Assembly (NCBI RefSeq): GCF_001705515.1
Contig: NZ_MDJS01000003.1
Coordinates: 248,001-312,000, forward strand
Direction: 5' to 3'
DNA: 64,000 nucleotides
DNA from: Mucilaginibacter sp. PPCGB 2223
GTDB taxonomy: Bacteria > Bacteroidota > Bacteroidia > Sphingobacteriales > Sphingobacteriaceae
The first letter of the stretch is position 1; every line of letters begins with the position of its first letter. The notes below the pieces were generated by a model. It did not search any database, was not told the DNA's origin, and saw nothing but the letters and a program-made list of their open reading frames with translations. This document shows positions 25,446 to 33,730 of this stretch, one piece after another. Both the position numbers and the translations under genes were made by a program.

Positions 25446-27359
25446 ATGAAAAAGATCTGCCTTATTGTTACTTTTTTACTGCTTTCCGTATTTGCATGCG
25501 GCCAGAGCTTTTACGTTGTTACCAGCGACGGCTATTTAAAAAAAGTAAGCCTTGGCCCGGCAGGCGCAACATCAACAGATATCAGCACATGCAATAGCGC
25601 CCTTGCTTTTGGTTCCATAGCGCTTTTTAAAAACACTATTTACCAGGCCAACGGTTTACAGATATTACAAGGCACACTCACGCCCAACAGCGTCGCCAAT
25701 TGTTCGGCGATACCTGCGGTTGCCCTCCCCTTAGGTAATGCGTTAACGGTAGATAGTACCGGTGTGCTGTACATGGATAGCGGCACTGATATTTATAAAA
25801 TAGACCCTAAAAACCCGGTTCTTACCCATTTAGGTCAAATACCGTTTATATCCGGCGGCGATCTTGTGTTCTATAAAGGCGACCTGTACCTGGCATCAAC
25901 AGTAGGCATCGTCAGGATCGACCAGGTCAATACAGCAAACAGTACCTTGCATATCCCTATCTCCCGAAACATTTATGGGCTGGTTTCGATAGCGTACAGC
26001 AGTACCCACAACAAAGTGTACGCGCTGGCGGTAAGCGGTAATTCGACCGACCTGCTTGAGCTGGATATGGAAAATAAAACCGTGGTTGGTACCACCGCTA
26101 CTTTACCATATGTTGTATATGATGCCGCCAGCGATGTGGAAAGCGGAGAGATACCTAAGATCGTCATCGACTCGGTGCGGCAAATAGTCACCTGCCCTTA
26201 CCATGGCAAGGTTGGCCTGCAGGTAGTGTGCCAAAACCCACTGGCTGATTATCAGTACATATTAAATGATGCGATCATCAATACAACGGGCATCTTCCAG
26301 GTTGCGCCCGGCACCTACGATCTGAAAGTAAAATCGACTACCCAAACCAAGGATACTACGATAATTGTTACGGCGCAGGATTTTGCCAAACCGGTAATCA
26401 CAATCAACAAAACCGATGAGAATTGTGACCAGAAGGGGCAGATCGGGTTTAACATCGGTAACGCAAACCAATACACCATCCAGGATGCATCGGGCACTTA
26501 TCCTGCCGATCATGTTTTTACCGGCCTGACTGCCGGCAGTTATAGTTTTTACGTCCTTAATCATTTGGGCTGCACTGTGGATACCATCACGGTAACGGTA
26601 AACAGGGTGAAATGTGCGATCAATATAACGGCAGCCACCACTACGAAAAATTGCGCTGCCTTACATGCCGGGGATATACAGGTTACTGCCGCATCGCACG
26701 CCACGGCATCCAATACTTATACTTTAAATGGCATTACCAATACAACGGGTATATTTACAGCGATTAATCCGGGCAGTTATACCCTGCATATCGCCACATC
26801 CGAAGGGGTTACCAAAGATACGACCCTTATTATACCCGATTTTTACCTTCGTAAACCGACGGTTACTTATACCAAAACCGACTTTATCTGCGATGTACCC
26901 GGGAGCATAACCATTACCGCCAGGCTGGCCGATAGCACCTATCGTATCCAATCAGGCTCATCTCTCTTTGCATCAGGCCATAAATTTACCGAGCCCGCAG
27001 CGGGTAATTATTTTTTTAGCGTAGTTGATAGCCGGGGCTGCCTGATGGATACGCTTTCGGTAAACATCAATTTTATAAAGTGCGACCCGGTGGTATTCCC
27101 CAATACCTTTACACCTAATAAGGATGGCATCAACGACATTTTTTTACCGATGCAGGGCGGCGTGGCCACAAAGTTTAAGTTCTCGGTTTTCGACCGGTTC
27201 GGAGCATTATTGTTCAGCTCGACCGATTTACACACCGGTTGGGACGGCACTTATAAAGGCGCGCCGGCGCCGCTGGGCACTTATTACTGGATAGCCACTT
27301 ATTACGATCAAAACAACCTTTACCGTACGCAATCGGGTTCGGTTTTACTGGTGCGATAG
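25446..27359 (+). CDS. Secreted protein with type IX secretion type B sorting domain
   Basis: A 637-residue protein with a signal peptide (residues 1-19, ending FACGQ). Residues 20-245 look like a propeller-type region (YVVTSDGYLKKV, LDMENKTVVG). Two copies of a roughly 125-residue unit follow, about 267-391 and 423-548; each contains NTTGIF..., GSY, KTD..C... and ends in a Cys-containing VDTITV or MDTLSV strand. From about residue 549, VFPNTFTPNKDGINDIFLP to YYWIATYYD...GSVLLVR is the gliding-motility-associated C-terminal domain that directs export by T9SS and surface attachment. It is convergent with dprA with only six bases between stops. Function of the cargo is unknown; adhesion is plausible. 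Confidence 0.9.
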   Translation: MKKICLIVTFLLLSVFACGQSFYVVTSDGYLKKVSLGPAGATSTDISTCNSALAFGSIALFKNTIYQANGLQILQGTLTPNSVANCSAIPAVALPLGNALTVDSTGVLYMDSGTDIYKIDPKNPVLTHLGQIPFISGGDLVFYKGDLYLASTVGIVRIDQVNTANSTLHIPISRNIYGLVSIAYSSTHNKVYALAVSGNSTDLLELDMENKTVVGTTATLPYVVYDAASDVESGEIPKIVIDSVRQIVTCPYHGKVGLQVVCQNPLADYQYILNDAIINTTGIFQVAPGTYDLKVKSTTQTKDTTIIVTAQDFAKPVITINKTDENCDQKGQIGFNIGNANQYTIQDASGTYPADHVFTGLTAGSYSFYVLNHLGCTVDTITVTVNRVKCAINITAATTTKNCAALHAGDIQVTAASHATASNTYTLNGITNTTGIFTAINPGSYTLHIATSEGVTKDTTLIIPDFYLRKPTVTYTKTDFICDVPGSITITARLADSTYRIQSGSSLFASGHKFTEPAAGNYFFSVVDSRGCLMDTLSVNINFIKCDPVVFPNTFTPNKDGINDIFLPMQGGVATKFKFSVFDRFGALLFSSTDLHTGWDGTYKGAPAPLGTYYWIATYYDQNNLYRTQSGSVLLVR

Positions 27360-27365
27360 GCTTTG

Positions 27366-28481
27366 CTAATAATTTACACTGTAGGTTTTACCGGGCAGCG
27401 AGCGGATATAACCCTGCATTTCGAGATTCAGCAGGTTCATGGCCAATTGACTCAACGGCAGGGCGGTTCTGATAGCCAGATCGTCGATACCTAAGGCCCC
27501 GGCATTTTGCTGTATCGCTTCGAATATGATTCGTTCGCCCGCAGGCAGGTCGATCGGTAAAGCCAGCTGCGCTTTGGCAGGTTTATCGTCACTTACTTTT
27601 TCCCAGCCTAAAATATAGGCCAGGTCGGCACCCGAAGTAAGCAGCGCCGCCTTATTATTCCGGATGAGGAAATTACACCCTTCGGAAAATTCGTCGTTAA
27701 CCCTTCCGGGGAAAGCAAAAACATCGCGGTTGTAGGAGTTGGCGATCTCGGCAGTGATCAGTGTACCGCTCTTGATATTGGCCTCGATCACTACAGTAGC
27801 ATCGGCAATACCCGCTACAATGCGGTTACGCCGTGGGAAATGCTCTCTAGCCGGCAATGTACCCGATGGAAAATCTGTCAGCAAACCGCCATTTGCCAGC
27901 ATCTTTTCGGCAACCGACCGGTTTTGCGCCGGGTACACCCTGTCGAGCCCGTGGCCGAATACCCCTACCGTGGGGATATTGAAATTTAAACATTCTTTGT
28001 GTACGGCAACATCAATGCCATAAGCCAGGCCGCTTACAACCAATACGTCATACGGTTTCAAATCTTCAATCAGGCCATGGCAAAGCTGCCGCCCGTATTC
28101 GGTGGGTGTACGGGTTCCAACTATACTGATAATGCGGGCATTGTTCAAATCGGCATTACCCTTATAATAAAGCAGCGCAGGCGAATCGGCACAGTTTTTT
28201 AGCCGTTTCGGATAGTCGGTATCAGTATAAAATATTACCCGGATGTTGTTCTTTTCTACAAAGCGCAGCTCTTGCTCCGCCCGCCGCAGGGCCTCGTCAA
28301 AATTAAACTGTCCGACGGTTCTGGTATTGATGCCCGGTATCTGCAGCAGCTTTTTGGCGGGTGTTTTAAAAACCGCTTCGGCGCTGCCGCAATAGCTTAC
28401 TAAAACTTTAGCCAGATGATCGCCTATGTTTTTGGTAAAGGTTAAGGCAAGTTGGTGGAGTGTTGACATAGCGTTACGCAA
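27366..28481 (-). CDS. dprA: DNA-processing protein DprA
   Basis: A 371-residue protein of the DprA/Smf family, which loads RecA on incoming single-stranded DNA in natural transformation. The Rossmann-like core shows SIVGTRTPTEYGRQL near residue 115, VVSGLAYGIDVAVHKECL near 152, GHGLDRVYPAQN near 175 and FPRRNRIVAG near 216. A helix-hairpin-helix-like region is N-terminal (LLQIPGINTRTVGQF) and a winged-helix DML1-like C-terminus ends the protein. It is a single gene in most Bacteroidota. It is convergent with the T9SS cargo gene and divergent from blaI. Confidence 0.95.
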   Translation of the reverse strand: MRNAMSTLHQLALTFTKNIGDHLAKVLVSYCGSAEAVFKTPAKKLLQIPGINTRTVGQFNFDEALRRAEQELRFVEKNNIRVIFYTDTDYPKRLKNCADSPALLYYKGNADLNNARIISIVGTRTPTEYGRQLCHGLIEDLKPYDVLVVSGLAYGIDVAVHKECLNFNIPTVGVFGHGLDRVYPAQNRSVAEKMLANGGLLTDFPSGTLPAREHFPRRNRIVAGIADATVVIEANIKSGTLITAEIANSYNRDVFAFPGRVNDEFSEGCNFLIRNNKAALLTSGADLAYILGWEKVSDDKPAKAQLALPIDLPAGERIIFEAIQQNAGALGIDDLAIRTALPLSQLAMNLLNLEMQGYIRSLPGKTYSVNY

Positions 28482-28555
28482 CTAAAGTATCGTTTTTCCT
28501 GTTTATTGCCAAAAATTTTAGTAAAACATCTGTAGCATGAATACTTTTTCAAAAT

Positions 28556-28627
28556 AAACTATAAAAATAGTTTGCAAACTACGTTTATAGTTTATACCTT
28601 TATATAAACCAAACTATAAATATAGTT
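28556..28627. promoter_or_regulatory. Three BlaI/MecI-type operator palindromes
   Basis: Three dyads share aaacta...tagttt arms: 28556-28573, 28576-28593 and 28611-28627 (the last with seven-base perfect arms, aactata/tatagtt). The first two centres are 20 bases apart, the third 35 bases from the second. They lie between dprA and blaI, the third ending five bases before the blaI start, as expected for autoregulation. A -33/-7-like pair (tttg near 28571, tatacctttat near 28594) would be covered by the repressor. Confidence 0.8.
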
Positions 28628-28631
28628 ACAA

Positions 28632-29012
28632 ATGGAGCAAATTAAAGAATTAACCAAGGCCGAGGAGCAGGTGATGCGTATACTTTGGCAACTGAAAGAG
28701 GGCATTGTGAAAGACGTGATCGACCAGATGCCGGCGCCGAAACCGGCTTATAACACGGTATCCACTGTGATCAGGGTGCTGGAAGGTAAAGGTTTTATCG
28801 ACCATAAGGCTTACGGCAACTCGTACGTTTACTTTCCGCTCATCAGCGAAGAAACCTACAAAAACTTTGCCTTCGATAAAGTGATGAACAACTATTTCAG
28901 CAACTCGTACACGAGCCTGGTATCTTTCCTGGTCAAAGAAAAAAACCTGAGCATTAACGAGCTCGAAGAGCTGACCGAACTGGCCAACAAACTTAAACAA
29001 CAGAAAAAATGA
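28632..29012 (+). CDS. BlaI/MecI/CopY-family transcriptional repressor
   Basis: A 126-residue winged-helix repressor. It has the family start LTKAEEQVMRILWQLKEGIVKDV, the recognition region PAYNTVSTVIRVLEGKGFIDHK and a C-terminal helical dimerisation part. BlaI-type proteins bind dyad operators as dimers and are inactivated by cleavage after their BlaR1 partner senses a signal. The three palindromes immediately upstream fit this. The stop overlaps the start of the M56 sensor gene by four bases (ATGA), so the two are translationally coupled. The signal and wider regulon are unknown; a beta-lactam role should not be assumed in this phylum. Confidence 0.93.
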   Translation: MEQIKELTKAEEQVMRILWQLKEGIVKDVIDQMPAPKPAYNTVSTVIRVLEGKGFIDHKAYGNSYVYFPLISEETYKNFAFDKVMNNYFSNSYTSLVSFLVKEKNLSINELEELTELANKLKQQKK

Positions 29013-31195
29013 GTTGGATACATTACCTGGTAGAAGCCAACCTGTACCTGGCTGCCTTCTACGTGCTGTATTTATTGTTTTTGCGGAGAGACACGCATTA
29101 CCAGTTAAACCGTGCGTACCTGTTAAGTACGAGTTTGCTGGCCTTTGTCATCCCTTTTATACAATTGGGTTTCCTGCAAAAGCCTGTTATAACTGCACCT
29201 GTTGCACAGATAAGCCTGGGCTCGCTCAGTCAAACCGAAGTGCTGTTTGCACCCGTAACCAGCACTACCGCTCCTGCTCCGTGGACATTTGATGACTACC
29301 TCCTATTGTGTTATAGTATTGTGGCCCTGGCGTTGCTCATTCATTTATGCATCAGGGTTTACCTGCTGGTTTCTCTTTCAAAAAAGGGTTCGCGCAGCAG
29401 CAATGCCGGTTTTAATATCATCCAGCTACACCAGGGCAGCGCCGCTTTCTCGTTTTTTAATAATTTATTTATCGACGACAGGCTGGCCACATCGCAAATT
29501 ATATTGTACCACGAGCAGGTGCATATCAGGCAAAAGCATAGCTGGGATATCATTTATTTCGAAATTTTAAAGATCATCAACTGGTTTAACCCGGTAGTTT
29601 ACCTGCTGATAGCCTCAATAAAGGAAGTACATGAGTTTATTGCAGACGAAGCGACCGCGCGCCTCGAGAATAATAACGACGATTATACCGACTTCCTCAT
29701 CAGCAATGCCTATGGCATTACCCAAAGCTCTCTAACCAATTCATTTTTCAATAAAAACCTGTTAAAAAGAAGAATAACTATGTTGTATCAAAAAAAATCG
29801 GGTAAGGCGGCAAGGCTGAAGTACCTGCTCACCATACCATTGGTATGCGGCCTGCTGTGTGTCTCTACGTTGGCCTTTACTACAAAAACTTATGCCCTGG
29901 TTATTGCGCCTTATAAGATGGCTGATAAAGTTATTACCTCCGGCCAGGCCAAAAGTTCTGCCCAAGAAGATTACGCTCGTGGCTGGCATACCGCGGAAGC
30001 AGAGTATAAAAAAACACATTCAAGACAAAACAAGGCGGGCGACCCTGTTTTCACTGCCGTCGAGGTTCAGCCTGAGTTTCCGGGTGGTGAAGAGGAATTA
30101 AAAAAATACCTGTCGAGAAACCTGCACTATCCCGAAAAGGATAAAGCCAACAAAGTGCAGGGAAAAGTATATGCCCGGTTTGTAGTTGAGGCCAATGGCA
30201 GCATATCGGCCGTGAAGATTTTAAAAACACCATCTCCGGCGATGGGTGACGAGGTAAAACGCCTGTTAAAAGCATCGCCGAAATGGAAACCCGGCACACA
30301 AAACGGCAAACCGGTAAGGGTTGAGTTTACTGTACCTGTCGATTTTGAATTAACATCAACATACCTGAAATCAGGTCCGCCACCGGCTCCCCGACCGACA
30401 CCCGCAGGGCCGAAAGAGGCAAAACCTGTACCCGACAATGTTACGGTAACAGGCGACGACAGTCATGCCAACCCCAATGCCGTTTATAGAGCTGTTGATG
30501 TACAGCCCGAATTTCCGGGCGGTACTGAGGGTCTGGCTAAATTCATACAACAAAATATGAAATACCCCGCCCTGGCCAAACAAAATAATGTGCAGGGCAA
30601 AGCATATATCAGTTTTGTGGTTGAACGCGACGGCAGCTTAGGCGATATTAAAGTAGTACGCGAACCCGGCAGCGGTACCGGTGATGAAGCTGTACGGGTA
30701 ATGAAACTATCCCCTAAATGGACACCCGGGGTGCTCGGCGGCGAAAAAGTGAGAGTGATGTTTACATTGCCTGTTAATTTTTCGTTGGGCGACAGAACCG
30801 CAAATAAAGGATACGATGAACTTTACAAGTATATCCAAAAATATGTAAGATACCCTTCGGCAGCGAAGGACAAAGATATCCAGGGCCGTACATTTGTACA
30901 GTTTTTTGTTAACGCCGATAAGCACATACAGGACATTAAAGTTATAAGGACGCCTGATGATGCGCTTAGCAACGAGGTAATACGGGTGCTGCAAAAGCTT
31001 GCTATACTACCCAACGCCCAGGCCAGCGTTACCTATGTTATACCGGTCTACTTTTATATTAACCATGGCGATGGCGATAACAAAAACACCGATAAGCCAT
31101 CAGCAAGAGCTGATGATGCCAAAGCTACCCCTATGACACCCAAAGCGGGCGACAGGGTTATGCTTGATGAGGTGGTTGTCACTACTTTTAAGTAA
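29009..31195 (+). CDS. BlaR1-like M56 metallopeptidase with three TonB C-terminal domains
   Basis: A 728-residue membrane protein. Residues 1-125 hold three membrane segments. The M56 zinc-peptidase motif is YHEQVHIRQKHSWD with His168, Glu169 and His172. A further membrane segment lies near residue 275. After it come three TonB_C-like domains, at about 350-450, 490-590 and 600-684; the first two begin AVEVQPEFPGG and AVDVQPEFPGG and contain YP...VQGK. Such M56-TonB fusions are frequent in Bacteroidota and are thought to signal across the envelope, but three TonB domains in tandem is more than usual. It is translationally coupled to the BlaI gene. The last residues, LDEVVVTTF, resemble a TonB-box-like or plug-domain stretch. 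Confidence 0.9.
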   Translation: MSWIHYLVEANLYLAAFYVLYLLFLRRDTHYQLNRAYLLSTSLLAFVIPFIQLGFLQKPVITAPVAQISLGSLSQTEVLFAPVTSTTAPAPWTFDDYLLLCYSIVALALLIHLCIRVYLLVSLSKKGSRSSNAGFNIIQLHQGSAAFSFFNNLFIDDRLATSQIILYHEQVHIRQKHSWDIIYFEILKIINWFNPVVYLLIASIKEVHEFIADEATARLENNNDDYTDFLISNAYGITQSSLTNSFFNKNLLKRRITMLYQKKSGKAARLKYLLTIPLVCGLLCVSTLAFTTKTYALVIAPYKMADKVITSGQAKSSAQEDYARGWHTAEAEYKKTHSRQNKAGDPVFTAVEVQPEFPGGEEELKKYLSRNLHYPEKDKANKVQGKVYARFVVEANGSISAVKILKTPSPAMGDEVKRLLKASPKWKPGTQNGKPVRVEFTVPVDFELTSTYLKSGPPPAPRPTPAGPKEAKPVPDNVTVTGDDSHANPNAVYRAVDVQPEFPGGTEGLAKFIQQNMKYPALAKQNNVQGKAYISFVVERDGSLGDIKVVREPGSGTGDEAVRVMKLSPKWTPGVLGGEKVRVMFTLPVNFSLGDRTANKGYDELYKYIQKYVRYPSAAKDKDIQGRTFVQFFVNADKHIQDIKVIRTPDDALSNEVIRVLQKLAILPNAQASVTYVIPVYFYINHGDGDNKNTDKPSARADDAKATPMTPKAGDRVMLDEVVVTTFK

Positions 31196-31217
31196 ATCGC
31201 AGTAAACCTTACATAAC

Positions 31218-31250
31218 AAAAATGCCGGGTAAATAATCCGGCATTTTTAT
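31218..31250. terminator. Bidirectional terminator
   Basis: Eleven-base arms (31218-31228 and 31238-31248) with A and T tracts on the two sides. It serves the M56 gene and, on the other strand, rsmG. Confidence 0.85.
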
Positions 31251-31283
31251 TTTATGATACACAATAAGAGTTTAATAATTTAT

Positions 31284-31910
31284 TTATCCTTTTACATAAA
31301 TAACCTGCTTGGTTTCAAAAAACTCCTCGTCAAAATAATCCTTTAAATAGAATTGCCGGACTGTTAACCCAGATTCGGCAATTTCTTGTGTTAAGTCGCC
31401 GCCTTTAAGGTATAAAATGCCGTTTGCCAGGGTATTTTTTGATTGCTTGCTAAACTTATCTTTAACCCAGGGATAAAAATCCTTCAGTTGGGTAACCGCT
31501 CTCGATACGACAAAATCGAACTTACCGGGTATCTGCTCAGCACGGCTGTGGGTGGCTTTTACGTTTTGGATACCTGCGCCTTTGGCCACTTCCTGCACTA
31601 CTTTTATTTTTTTACCGATGGAATCAACCAGGTGAAACGATGTTTCGGGAAACATGATCGCCAGCGGTATACCGGGGAAACCGCCGCCTGTACCTACATC
31701 CAATACCTGCTCGCCGGGTAAAAAGCTCATCACTTTGGCAATGCCGAGCGAGTGCAGCACATGGCGTTCAAAAAGCAGGTCGATATCCTTACGCGAAACC
31801 ACGTTGATCTGCTCGTTCCAATAGGTATACAGGTCAAATAATTGTTCGAACTGGCTTTGCTGATGTGATGTTAAAGCAGGGAAGTATTTGGTTATGATAT
31901 CAGATCTCAT
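31284..31910 (-). CDS. rsmG: 16S rRNA G527 N7-methyltransferase
   Basis: A 208-residue SAM-dependent methyltransferase that modifies G527 in helix 18 of 16S rRNA. Motifs include the N-terminal WNEQINVVSRKDIDLLFERHVLHSL, the SAM motif VLDVGTGGGFPGIPLAI near residue 70, and VVSRAVTQL near 133. Loss of RsmG gives low-level streptomycin resistance in other bacteria. Its start overlaps the end of the sigma-factor gene by 11 bases, so it is the last gene of an overlapping three-gene unit. Confidence 0.96.
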   Translation of the reverse strand: MRSDIITKYFPALTSHQQSQFEQLFDLYTYWNEQINVVSRKDIDLLFERHVLHSLGIAKVMSFLPGEQVLDVGTGGGFPGIPLAIMFPETSFHLVDSIGKKIKVVQEVAKGAGIQNVKATHSRAEQIPGKFDFVVSRAVTQLKDFYPWVKDKFSKQSKNTLANGILYLKGGDLTQEIAESGLTVRQFYLKDYFDEEFFETKQVIYVKG

Positions 31911-32505
31911 CGCGCTTATTCACGTTAACAATGTTGCCCAGCAGGTAACGCGCCCTGAAAAGCTGAGCCTTAACCGTACCCAGCGGCAAATCGAGCTGCT
32001 CGGCAATTTCTTCGTACGACAACTCGTCGAAGTAGCGCAACACGATAAGATTGCGGTAACGGGGCGGCAAGCTATCGATGAGTACCTTCAGCGTTTGCGA
32101 TTGCTGTTTTTTCATCGAAGCCTCTTCGGGGTTCAGCGTGTCGGCCCTGATCTGCAGCGGGCGTTCGTCGCCATCGTCGTCAACCATGCCGCTGATCGAT
32201 GTGGTATTCAGTTTTTTTTTGCGGATAAAATCGATACAATTGTTGGTGCCCACCCTGAACAACCATGTACTGAAGGCGAACTCGGGCTGGTACTTATCTA
32301 ACTTTTCGAAAGCTTTGGCAAAGGTTTCAACCGTGAGGTCCATGGCGTCTTCCTTATTATTTACCATTTTAAGCGCCATAAAATATATCGAATCCTTATA
32401 GCGGTGCATCAGGTCGGCATATGCCTTTTGGTCGCCTTCGCGGGCCCGCATAACCAGCTTAAAATCGTTTTTAGCGTTATCGGTAAAATTGTTGTTTACT
32501 TCCAT
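31900..32505 (-). CDS. ECF-type RNA polymerase sigma factor
   Basis: A 201-residue sigma-70 family protein. Region 2 is at about residues 25-90 (DLMHRYKDSIYFMALKMVNNKEDAMDLTVETF, FSTWLFRVGTNNCIDFIRKKK) and region 4 at about 133-190 (LPPRYRNLIVLRYFDELSYEEIAEQLDLPLGTVKAQLFRAR). No anti-sigma factor gene is adjacent. Instead it overlaps the glycosyltransferase gene upstream (10 bases) and rsmG downstream (11 bases), an arrangement repeated in related genomes as far as I recall. Target promoters are unknown. Confidence 0.94.
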   Translation of the reverse strand: MEVNNNFTDNAKNDFKLVMRAREGDQKAYADLMHRYKDSIYFMALKMVNNKEDAMDLTVETFAKAFEKLDKYQPEFAFSTWLFRVGTNNCIDFIRKKKLNTTSISGMVDDDGDERPLQIRADTLNPEEASMKKQQSQTLKVLIDSLPPRYRNLIVLRYFDELSYEEIAEQLDLPLGTVKAQLFRARYLLGNIVNVNKRDEI

Positions 32506-33626
32506 TGCCTGGTTTTAGTAAAGGTACCTATTAAGCCAAATATGTTTAAATAAAAATAATAAAATATGTCTAAGAGCGGCAAATACCATACCATATCGGC
32601 ACAACGCAGTTTCTTAAATACGCTGTTGTATATCCAGAATTGGAAACCGAGCCTGAACACAAATAAGCCCAACGCAACCCAGGGCACAAAGTTGAGCGCA
32701 ATGCACAGCAGCAACAGCACATAAAATAAAAATCCGCTGATGGCGTCGAGGCTTAAAAAGCGGCGGTGCTTGTTCTGATAAAGTTTACCTACGCCCATAT
32801 GCCTGCGTTTTTGGCGGTAATAAGCGCCGAACCGGTTTTTGGCATCGCTCCAGGTATGCGCATCCGGGTGTATTTCGATGGCGGTATTATCGCTGGTAGC
32901 GTTTTGGTTCACGAAAAGGTCGTCATCGCCCGACATGACGTGCATGTGCGAAGCAAAACCCTTATTTTTAAAAAACAGCGTTTTGGTGTAACACAGGTTA
33001 CGGCCGATACCCATGTATGGGTCGCCTCCCAGGGCTGCGGAGAGGTAGTTAATAGCGGTTTTTACGGTTTCGAACCTTATGAAGGTATTTAAAAAACCCT
33101 TACCTTTTTTATAAGGCGAATATCCGAGGACAATGTGCGTGCTGCCGGTTAGGTTGGCCGTCATCCGGCTTATCCAATGCGGCGAGGCGGGCTGGCAATC
33201 GGCATCGGTAAATAACAAATTTTCGTTTTTAGCTGCTTTTATCCCTAATGTAAGCGCGAATTTTTTCCCGGTTTTAAAGCGGTCGTGCTCGGTGATGGTT
33301 ACCACTTTAAGTTTAGGATATTGCTTTTCGTACTCCAGCAGCAGCATATCGCTTTCATCGTAAGAGCAATCGTTAACAACAACCACTTCAAAATCGGGAT
33401 GATCCTGGGCCATGATCACCGGGATGTTTTCCTTCAGGTTTTCGTATTCGTTGCGGGCCGAAATGATTACCGATACCGGTACGTGCCCCTGTGGCATATC
33501 TTCGTTGGGTTTATAACCTGCCAGTCGCTTATGGTTAACTATAAGGAAGTACAGCTGGGCGATAAAACAGAACAGGAACAGGATAAAAAGCAGTAATGGT
33601 ACGTATACTTCCAAAATGAGCCACAA
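32496..33626 (-). CDS. Membrane-associated family 2 glycosyltransferase
   Basis: A 376-residue protein with an N-terminal membrane segment (residues 5-28), a GT-A glycosyltransferase domain (about 45-270) and two to three C-terminal membrane segments (about 295-365). Nucleotide-sugar motifs are VSVIISARNEYENL near 52, VVNDCSYDESD near 85, LLFTDADCQP near 138 (DxD) and GDDDLFVN near 230. The layout is like processive or polyprenyl-acceptor GT2 enzymes in the inner membrane. The product is not identifiable. It is the first gene of the unit with the sigma factor and rsmG; the upstream 100 bases to tgt hold both divergent promoters. Confidence 0.9.
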   Translation of the reverse strand: MWLILEVYVPLLLFILFLFCFIAQLYFLIVNHKRLAGYKPNEDMPQGHVPVSVIISARNEYENLKENIPVIMAQDHPDFEVVVVNDCSYDESDMLLLEYEKQYPKLKVVTITEHDRFKTGKKFALTLGIKAAKNENLLFTDADCQPASPHWISRMTANLTGSTHIVLGYSPYKKGKGFLNTFIRFETVKTAINYLSAALGGDPYMGIGRNLCYTKTLFFKNKGFASHMHVMSGDDDLFVNQNATSDNTAIEIHPDAHTWSDAKNRFGAYYRQKRRHMGVGKLYQNKHRRFLSLDAISGFLFYVLLLLCIALNFVPWVALGLFVFRLGFQFWIYNSVFKKLRCADMVWYLPLLDIFYYFYLNIFGLIGTFTKTRQWK

Positions 33627-33715
33627 ATTTAATAGGGTGCAAATTTCTTAAAAATCAACGAAATATCAGTTTTGTTGATAAAATAATTCCGCAACTAAAT
33701 AAGGGCATTATTTTC

Positions 33716-33723
33716 TATTTTTG
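33716..33723 (+). promoter_or_regulatory. -7 box of the tgt promoter
   Basis: tatttttg matches the Bacteroidota TAnnTTTG box and lies only eight bases before the tgt ATG, which implies a very short leader. A -33 box is not obvious. Confidence 0.5.
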
Positions 33724-33730
33724 CAAATAA

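Noticed and set aside
28632..31195. Calling the BlaI/M56 pair a beta-lactam resistance locus
   Set aside because: No beta-lactamase gene is adjacent (the MBL-fold gene is 25 kb away), the sensor lacks a penicillin-binding domain, and TonB domains replace it.
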